Below are positions 57,011-64,000 of a stretch of 64,000 nt of DNA, one piece after another (the stretch's first letter is position 1; each line of letters opens with the position of its first letter). The notes below the pieces were generated by a model. That model did not search any database. It was not told where the DNA came from and saw only the letters and a list, made by a program, of their open reading frames with translations. Source of the stretch: Ophioderma brevispina. Taxonomy: Eukaryota; Echinodermata; Ophiuroidea; Amphilepidida; Ophiodermatidae. The DNA is taken from assembly GCA_023653785.1 (NCBI GenBank), contig JAMKCH010079258.1:27954-91953 (forward strand). The letters are read 5' to 3'. A program made the translations under genes and the position numbers.

Positions 57011-57782
57011 TAGCTGGCGGCCCACCACAATAACGCGTTTTAATTTCTGTATGGGGAGAGGGAGATGTTCAGTGCATTGTGGATGCAGTTTGGCGAGGTT
57101 ACGACCCACAATACAACGCGGTGGACTTGCTGAAGATGACCTTTAGCTTGTAAAATCACAGTCCGTGATGGTCGGTCGCATTTTCTGGAAAACGCGCTCA
57201 AAGAAAACTTCACAATATTGGCTTTTCAGTATCACCGGATAAATTTTTATCTGGATAAATACAGTCTGTCCAATAGAAACACGCTACTTGTCTATAAAGA
57301 TCTGTTTTACCAATCAATTTATCAGAGGGTATGCTACGTGGCATGTACAGCTTTGGAACTTCTTAACATTAAAGTTTGTTCATGCTACATGTAGATAAGC
57401 CTTAATTTAACTCATAACTATACAAAATACTATGTAATCGCTACATCCGGGACTTAGTGCATTTGTCTCACTCAGGGCATTGCTGTTTGTTGGTGTTTAC
57501 CATTAGGGTTAAAACAAAAGTTGTGGGAGTTGCTGGGGCTTGTTGGAAATCATTCCAGAAAGTCAAAGATTACATTAACATTTTTGTCAGTCTAGTGAAA
57601 AAAGTTTGGTTTGGGTAAATAAATGTCAATGTATTCACAAATTGACACTTAGGACTGTAATTCAATATCTACCAGCCTCACAAAAGTAATAAAATCCATT
57701 TAAAAGGGATGTGCTCCAACCAGATTTCCTTTTGCTTAAAAGGTTATGTCCTTGTTTCTTGTAAAGTGAGAAAAATTGTTGG

Positions 57783-57840
57783 TGCAGATGGCTCAGAGAC
57801 CTACTTTTAGAATCTGTCATTGTGGTTCAATCCTATAGAA
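57783..57840 (+). mobile_element. tRNA-like SINE head fragment
   Basis: GATGGCTCAGAGACC (A-box-like) and GGTTCAATCC (B-box-like) are about 35 bp apart, the usual internal pol III promoter spacing. No cloverleaf can be drawn and the body is not matched elsewhere in the window. Confidence 0.4.
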
Positions 57841-59317
57841 ATCTTTATCTATTCCATCTCAAGTTGGAAGTTGACGACTACATTTTAGGTTGTATATACT
57901 TGAAATGTACATCCATGCAAAGAGTCAACATTATACATATTTGAATGAAGATAGCACAATGGTGTTATGTCTTGATAACCGGCACTTTTTGCATCACCTC
58001 AAGATTTTTGATGTTATTGTTTAGAGTGCCATCACACTGGAATTTTGAATGAGTGTGCGGAGATAAGTCAGTCGAAGGCTAGGCAAGCTGGTAAGCAGGC
58101 CCGAATCATGGGTGAGGGTTGATAAGTCATTAAAAGTTCTAGAATATCTTAGATTCTGAAGTAGATGTGTGTTCCCAACAGTCACATTCTATTTACCTTT
58201 GATTAGGTAAGGAAGGTAAAGTAGGCCTACATGTTTATAATGCCTTCACAAGTGGAAACACTAGCATTAATGTAGACATGTGTACTATGATCACCTCCTT
58301 TCTTTAAGACAAGGCAGAGAGTGAGACAAGTCTCCAGAATTACTCGTCCAAATTGACTTGTTCCACTCTCTGGAATCACTCATCCAAATTAATAACTCAT
58401 ACAAAATAATTTCTCTTTTCAGTCATTCATCCCATATGGCTCATCTCTTCAGATATTCATCCAACATGACTCAGGAGTCAGGACTCATCCCAATCATTAA
58501 AAGTTCCAGAGGCTTTTCATCTTCTTACACTTTATCTGAATCTAAGAAAATGTTATTGCTAACAGTACAGGATAAATTAGTCCTGGTTCACAAAATTGGA
58601 AGAGGGCCCCTAAAATATAACTGTTCAATTCTGCCAATAGCAAAGAGAAGTTCAGAGGGAAATGATCGTGACAAATCCGATTGGGATGTTGATGACATAT
58701 TCAAGTTGACAAGCATCTGCAAAGCGTTAGAAAAGTCACTTTGTTACCAAGAGACAATAAACTGTGGCTGGTTAAGAAACTAGAGTGGGTCAAGTCTGGA
58801 ACTTGACTGTAAACAGCTTGACATTTCATGGTTTTGTTTGTATTTCCCTGGCTTTGCTAAAGTTCTTTTAATTTCAACATTACATTTTATATGGTTCAAA
58901 TTTCAATAGAGAGAGTAAAGTCATCCTAATCTCAAATATGTTCCTTAAAAGAAGGTATATATCATTGATTAGGTAATGGCAATGGATACTTAAATTCCTG
59001 TTAAATTTAAACTAGAGCAGAAACTGTGCTGTAGCCATACAGCAATGTAAAATCTGATTGCTTTTATTCCTATGCATCTCACTTAATCCTTGGATTTATT
59101 TTTAGTCTAGAAGCAGACTCAGGGACAAAACCACTTGCGATTTGAAAACAATTTCTTTGGATTGAAAAATACATCCTTAAATGGGTTTATAAACAGTTTA
59201 TAATTCATTTAAAGGTTTGTTTTCATATCAAAAGGACTTAAATCAAATAAGGCACTTAAATGGATTTAAATTTTTAAGCACAAAAAGTTTTGTCATATAG
59301 CGGTCTTTTAGACTTAA
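57841..59317. other. Unassigned stretch with one 141-codon frame
   Basis: A plus-strand frame at 58,358-58,783 is open for 141 codons. Its first third is made of ACTCATCCAA-like repeats and looks non-coding. The rest (from SSRGFSSSYTLSESKK to ETINCGWLRN) is mixed in composition, with no known domain, no convincing acceptor and no Kozak context. It is the best remaining ORF but is not called. Confidence 0.3.
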
Positions 59318-59656
59318 AGGTGCTTGTTCCGATCGCTTTTGGGACCCCCTGATTTACCCGGAAGTAGTATAATTTTTTATATCAGGTGAAAGGCCGTATT
59401 TTTCTCATTGTTGTCCTGAAATTTCAGTTTTCAAATCCATTTCTTTCTCAAGATACAGATAAAAAAAAACCTGCCGTTTTAGTGGTTAACCATCAATATT
59501 TCACAGTAGTGAATAGGGCGTTGCAATATGCAATATCGCGTCTAGCATAAAAACCACAAGTTTGTTTCCCACGGTACTTGATGGTCAGAGTGTACAAGTG
59601 TCAGGCTCTCCATATCCAGTAGAGACACACGAGAGACAAAATCGGAATAAGCACCT
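59318..59656 (+). mobile_element. MITE, TTAA family 2, copy 2
   Basis: TTAA flanks at 59,314-59,317 and 59,657-59,660. Inverted ends AGGTGCTTGTTCCGAT and ATCGGAATAAGCACCT match at 15 of 16 positions. The 339-bp body aligns inverted with 35,275-35,621. No coding capacity. The cleanest TTAA insertion in the window. Confidence 0.95.
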
Positions 59657-59660
59657 TTAA

Positions 59661-59860
59661 ATATACCTGATAAATGAAGATAGCGACTGTTATAATGTAT
59701 TGAGCACCTCATAACAGTTGAAGAGAGATTAGCATAAATGAAATGCTTAAAATGTTAGCACCTTCCATCAGAAGTTGCAATAAACAAATCTTTATTTGTA
59801 CCCATCCCGGAGTACCCATATTTCGGGAGGGCAGGCTGGCGTGGCAGGCAATTTTCTCAC
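59661..59860. other. Stretch downstream of the minus-strand exon candidate
   Basis: On minus, the frame of the candidate exon stays open through this stretch to 59,709, and third-position GC remains high to about 59,790. The exon could therefore be longer than the donor at 59,860 suggests. Confidence 0.3.
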
Positions 59861-60061
59861 CTTTCACCAATGTGACAGGGGTTCGATTAAACGTTGAACC
59901 AGTGTTGTATGTGAATTTGGTTGCCGATCCATGCCCATCCTCACAGGTTTTCTTCAAGAACTTTGGTTTCCTCCAGCATCTAAAATTGGATCTCTTCTCA
60001 TAGATCTTTCCCTGCTGTTCTGGTTCTAAATTTACTGCATTTGCAAATATTGCCTGGCACA
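59861..60061 (-). CDS. Candidate internal exon, 201 nt, phase 1-1
   Basis: On minus, an acceptor (ATAACATCCTACAG, AG at 60,063-60,062) and a donor (GTGAAAG then GTGAGAAAA, GT at 59,860-59,859) bound a fully open 201-nt segment. Both junctions are phase 1. The peptide begins CQAIFANAVNLEPEQQ and includes RSNFRCWRKPKFLKKTCEDG and GSTFNRTPVTLVK. It has three Cys and one N-R-T glycosylation motif, which would fit an extracellular module. About 29 of 66 third positions are G or C. Against it: the plus strand is open here too (86 codons), the pyrimidine tract is short, and no domain is recognised. Confidence 0.3.
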
Positions 60062-60066
60062 CTGTA

Positions 60067-60545
60067 GGATGTTATAAAATATCAAGACTATTTTGTTGAG
60101 AATTTGTTGAATATTTTCTTTACTTTCTGCATTTCAGAAACTCAAAATATTTGAATAAATATGAAAGTTTCCCAGGTTTCATGCATAATTTATCTCAAAT
60201 TAATACTGCAATGCATTCTGGGAAGGCATGATTCTCAACTATGGCACATTGTTCATTCAATGGTATCAGCTCAACTGACCAGACCCAGGAAACTAACAGA
60301 GTGATGGATGACCACCAAACATCGCTACAATAGACAATGCTTGTTGCATCAATGCCAGAGCATGCACAGAAATCAAATTGATTTGACACAAAAGTATCAA
60401 AGGTGGGGTTTCCTATCACAAATAGTATAGATCTGAGTGATTAAGTTGTGTAATAAATTATGTGCCTTTGGCAGGTGGGGTTCAATAACTGCAGTATCAT
60501 TAGTATTGACCAGACAGTAGGGCTGCCCTCATATCTTCCAGGGCT
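60067..60545. other. Unassigned stretch
   Basis: A 74-codon minus frame (60,195-60,419) has no splice support. Nothing else is recognised. Confidence 0.35.
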
Positions 60546-60757
60546 TACTGTAAAAGTGGTAATTTTCGCATGTGTAATATTTCACGCTTCAGCAATTTTT
60601 AGTATTTCCACTTGTTTTGAAATTTGCTCTTTTCAGAGCTCCTATATAAACGTACACACAAAATAAACATTTTCGCAAGTTTTTAATTTTGCACTTGCTC
60701 GGAAGTGCGCGAAAAGAGCGAAAATTAATGTAGCATGAATATTTCCACTTTACAGTA
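60546..60757. mobile_element. MITE, TACTGTAA family, copy 3
   Basis: Ends TACTGTAAAAGTGGTAATTT and AATATTTCCACTTTACAGTA are inverted. Interior words TTTTCGCA, AAGTGCGCGAAAAGAGCGAAAA match the GCGAAA theme of the 48.3-kb copy. Length 212 bp. Confidence 0.85.
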
Positions 60758-61834
60758 TGGTAGAGTTTGTTGACCCACAAACACTGGTACAAGAACAGAA
60801 TTTGCCCTTGTGTGTTAGGTATCAAATGTACTCACAATAGTGTAGTTAGTGCAAGGGGTTTATTCATATACATTTTATTTTCACAGGTTTCATGAAAATT
60901 GATGATTAGCAAAGCTGAACTGCTGCGAATTAGTGTGTACTAATAATGATATTATGAACAAGAAACTAGTAAATTATTGAAATATTTGTAATGTGAAATG
61001 ACAAATAATGACAAAGCAGAAAAATAACATACCATTATTATAATGCCAGTAAGAGTTGAACCTTACTAACAGAGAAAGATGGAACTGGCAAAAAACATTC
61101 TTTTTATTAAAATTTTTAAGGACTACTTTCAAAAGTATAGGATTTTGGCCCAAGGGTACATACATGAATGTTTGTAAGTAACGATTGAAATATTATTTCA
61201 CAAAACAAAGAGTAAAACCAAGACACTCCATCTCCCACAAAAAAACAATCTCTGCAATTTTCTCAATGCACTTATGTACACAATATGTAAAATAGGACCC
61301 TTGTCTGGGGTGATTGAGCTGATTAAAATTTCCTACTAAATGTGTCCAAAAATGTCCCAGAAGGAATGGATGGGTTGCACATACCACAATGGACCTGTAA
61401 TTTGTAATGAGCAATCACTCAATTCTCAGCTGAGGCTAAAAAAAACTATGTTCGTGAAGAATTGCAATTGGTTCTTGTACAATCAGTACAGCAGAGAAAT
61501 CGGAAGGAAAGACACGTGAGAAAGGCAGTATGGCAAATTTGAAAGGGGATATAGAAATTGATGAAAACTGAATAGGGGAGAAAAAATGTGTGGAAAGATC
61601 CAAAGTGAAGGGAATAAACCCTAGATTAGAGTAACTTAAATCGTCTGTACCTTCACCCAGCCTTTTTTCAATATCTGCAAACCTGCTTGCAACTACAAGA
61701 TGGCTTTGTTTTCTTGTTTATTATTCAAAATATTTTTGGGGGTTGTGGGTTTTCTTTGCTTGTAAATTTCAGTCTTTCATTTGTACCGACCCTTTTGGTT
61801 CATGCCTTGCTACATCTTGCACATTATGCAAATT
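60758..61834. other. Unassigned 1.1-kb stretch
   Basis: No gene or repeat recognised. Short minus frames (60,974-61,165 and 61,193-61,414) are unsupported. Confidence 0.4.
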
Positions 61835-61854
61835 GGGGGGGGGGGGGGGGGGGG
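61835..61854. repeat. Poly-G tract, 20 bases
   Basis: An uninterrupted run of 20 G, likely length-variable and error-prone. Confidence 0.95.
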
Positions 61855-62189
61855 AGCAGATAAGATTTGGTCCAATATGTGCTTCTGAGCGACTCAAAAC
61901 CATTTCAAGGGTCATTTGGTAGGAAAGGGTTTATATTATCTCTAGGATTTCTCAGGAAGAAAATGACCCACTGGATTAGCAACATTCCCTGGCATACCTT
62001 TATATGCAAAGCTTGAAAGTTATGCAAAATAAACCTATTGATGGCATTAACGATGACTTTTAGTAGCATAAATGGAAAAAAATCAGGTGAACACATAAAT
62101 AAAGGGAGGACGACAAAAAAATCAAATAGTGCACATACCTGTATGCGTATAATGAATCTAGAGATCAGGAGGGAAATTGCTCAATTAAG

Positions 62190-62830
62190 AGCGTGTGTTT
62201 CTACTAACGACACGGCAAAAAGCGGCTTTTGCTGACCCGCTAAGGACCCGGCTTTTTCGCTATTCAGCTGTTTCTATTGGAAGGCAATACCGGTATGTGG
62301 CAAATGGCCTGACTACACTTACCGCTATCATGATTTCGACAGAAACAGCCGGGGTCACATATATCCCCCGTTCCAGAAACATCCATGCATTTCTTTGGGT
62401 TTTACATGTGGCCTATATTCCACGTTACTTATCATACAGTGTTGGAATTATTTTGATTCCTTTAATGGATGTTACGCCAGGTCTTGAGTGTAAAAGTAAA
62501 CGACAAGAATGACTAGTGTTCATCATAAATTTTATTGAATACTTCTGAAAAGGAAAATAATAAGCCTAACGGGCTGCTGATGATTGGAACAACGCGGCGT
62601 AGCGGAAGTCGCATTACCAGCGCGGAATTGGCATAAGTTACTGCCCAACACGGCCCAAATCGCCGCTATCGTTGTTTCTAAGTGGTTTGTGAAAATAGCG
62701 GTTTATATGCAACACGGCAAAAACCTCAGAGCAGGTTTGATTTAGCGGTGCTTTTTGTCGCGTCGCCGCTAAAATACGCGGGTCGGCTGGTCTACTGAGC
62801 AGGATAACGGATCGACCCGCTTCCACGCGG
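62190..62830. other. CpG-rich patchy repeat with ACACGGCAAAAA
   Basis: ACACGGCAAAAA occurs at 62,209 and 62,711 in direct orientation. TGTTTCTA followed by CT/TT/AG occurs at 62,196, 62,270 and 62,673. Blocks such as GACCCGCTAAGGACCCGGC and CGCGTCGCCGCTAAAATACG stand out from the AT-rich flanks. Frames of 105 (plus) and 116 (minus) codons are open but unrecognised. It could be a GC-rich transposon relic or a CpG island. Confidence 0.35.
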
Positions 62831-63186
62831 AAAAGAAAACGTCCCAGAGAAGATAAGAAACCACGCTCTAAGGGGGACAATTTGCAAGTGAAATTGCATA
62901 TCCCAACAACAAGGTTAACTTGACAGAAGTTCCTTTCAACTGCTACCATCCCAACCCCACCATGGCCCTTGTAATTTTGTATGCACACAGGTCAATCAAT
63001 TTCAGTTGACCATCCTTGTAATTCCAAGAGCGCCAACTGAACAAGATGAATAAGTGAAAATATTGAGAAGAGAGACACACAAGAAACTTCCCCTGACACC
63101 CCATAAAACATTTCATTACATGTTGTCTGCAGAAGATCGCAATATGTCACCTTATTCATTAGATCAGATTGTACATGTACATACGA
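62831..63186. other. Unassigned spacer
   Basis: Nothing assignable found. Confidence 0.4.
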
Positions 63187-63324
63187 GGGTTTAATGCAAG
63201 AGGCTCCATCTGCAAATAGCTGCCATTTGTAGTTGTGGTTGTGGTATTTAAGTGTTTTTACTGCCCAAATATAAACATTGTGGGCAGCTATTGCAGATTG
63301 GAGCCTTCTTGCACTAAACCCTGG
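63187..63324. mobile_element. Short palindromic MITE, about 138 bp
   Basis: GGTTTAATGCAAGAGGCTCC pairs with GGAGCCTTCTTGCACTAAACC, continuing through ATCTGCAAATAGCTGCC against GGGCAGCTATTGCAGAT. The loop is about 50 bp. No coding capacity. Confidence 0.85.
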
Positions 63325-64000
63325 ATGATATGTAGTTGACTAAGTTGGCCCTTCACCTCGTGAACTCTATAACAAATGGCTATCCATTGTGCTGTATTAG
63401 CAGATGCCACTTAAATGAATTAGCTTAAAAATTTACTAATCTTCAGCAATCCATTGGAGTCGAGTTTTAATTTGGTACAAGTCCGAATTACTGTTGCACA
63501 ATGCGTTGGATTCCTCATGCATGCCAAATGGATGATTGCTTAGCTACAATTGAAGCTCGGTTTGGTATTTGACTATTTGAGTTTGATATGGAAAATAACA
63601 AAATTTTAACAAAATGTGGATATGTTAGGGTTTGCTACTAAAATAATTTAAAAAAATAATGAGCCAGAATCTGGATGATGTGTAAATGTCTCATTGCATG
63701 ATTGCTTGAGAACACCATCTTCATTGTCAGATATTTATGTCATCCCAGTCAATATCATGGACTGATATGAAGAGAATCTAGATTGGTATATATATTTATG
63801 CCCACACGGCATAAGTAGGAAAGGGCTTTAGCAAGCCCACTGAAGATGTAATCAACATTGCACAAAAAATTCTGAAATAGGACAGAATTTTGGTGGCAAA
63901 ACAGGGCACGATACAAATTGTCAACGGCAAATGAATTAACAAAAGCTTGCAATTTACCTTCAAATGCATTTTCTTTGTGTTAGTGCAGGACACTAGTGCA
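63325..64000. other. Unassigned AT-rich end of window
   Basis: No gene or repeat recognised. Overlapping 65-codon minus frames near 63,755-63,993 are unsupported. Confidence 0.4.

Overview
The window looks like nuclear DNA of a marine invertebrate animal, most likely a deuterostome such as an echinoderm or hemichordate. That placement is an inference from style only: AT-rich sequence, no long uninterrupted genes, abundant short inverted-repeat transposons (MITEs), 5'-truncated LINE relics with a TAA-type tail, tRNA-headed SINEs with a short AT-rich tail, and TGACCT-rich tandem repeats. Nothing is bacterial, viral or organellar. No complete gene, rRNA, intact tRNA or CRISPR array could be recognised.

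Layout. 0-10 kb: a 19-20 bp minisatellite, two TTAA-flanked MITEs, a nested foldback element at 3.3-4.9 kb, and a foldback element of about 3 kb at 7.26-10.33 kb; between them lie two unrecognised minus-strand ORFs and a 147-nt exon-like segment at 6,422-6,568. 10-20 kb: a 47-C homopolymer, a 487-bp element with G-rich termini and six internal repeats, a 263-bp tandem duplication, a 43-bp minisatellite, a 1.86-kb inverted-repeat element containing TGACCT-type tandem repeats, and the 3' end of a CR1/L2-type LINE. 20.6-24.5 kb: two tandem copies of a unit of about 1.95 kb. 24.5-37 kb: a SINE, a compound palindrome at 28.05-28.59 kb, two MITEs (32.7 and 35.3 kb), a 50-A tract, and a perfect-arm 150-bp MITE. 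37.7-39.1 kb: a frame-broken non-LTR reverse transcriptase followed directly by a MITE. 40-64 kb: more MITEs, a second SINE copy, a CpG-containing zone at 45.3-47.9 kb, short tandem repeats and several palindromes.

The strongest content is comparative within the window. Four dispersed families occur in two or three copies each: a TTAA-flanked family at 1.7 and 40.3 kb, a second TTAA-flanked family at 35.3 and 59.3 kb, a family at 32.7 and 39.1 kb, and a TACTGTAA-ended family at 41.7, 48.3 and 60.5 kb. A SINE family occurs at 24.6 and 44.3 kb. The sequence therefore supplies its own evidence for element boundaries and target duplications.

Possible coding exons are reported with low confidence. 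They rest on an open frame, an AG acceptor and/or a GT donor, and in some cases codon-position bias. None matches a family I can name, and they cannot be assembled into one gene. The window is best read as intergenic or intronic DNA. The copies in several tandem repeats differ mostly by one-base insertions and deletions, which suggests consensus errors there rather than biology.
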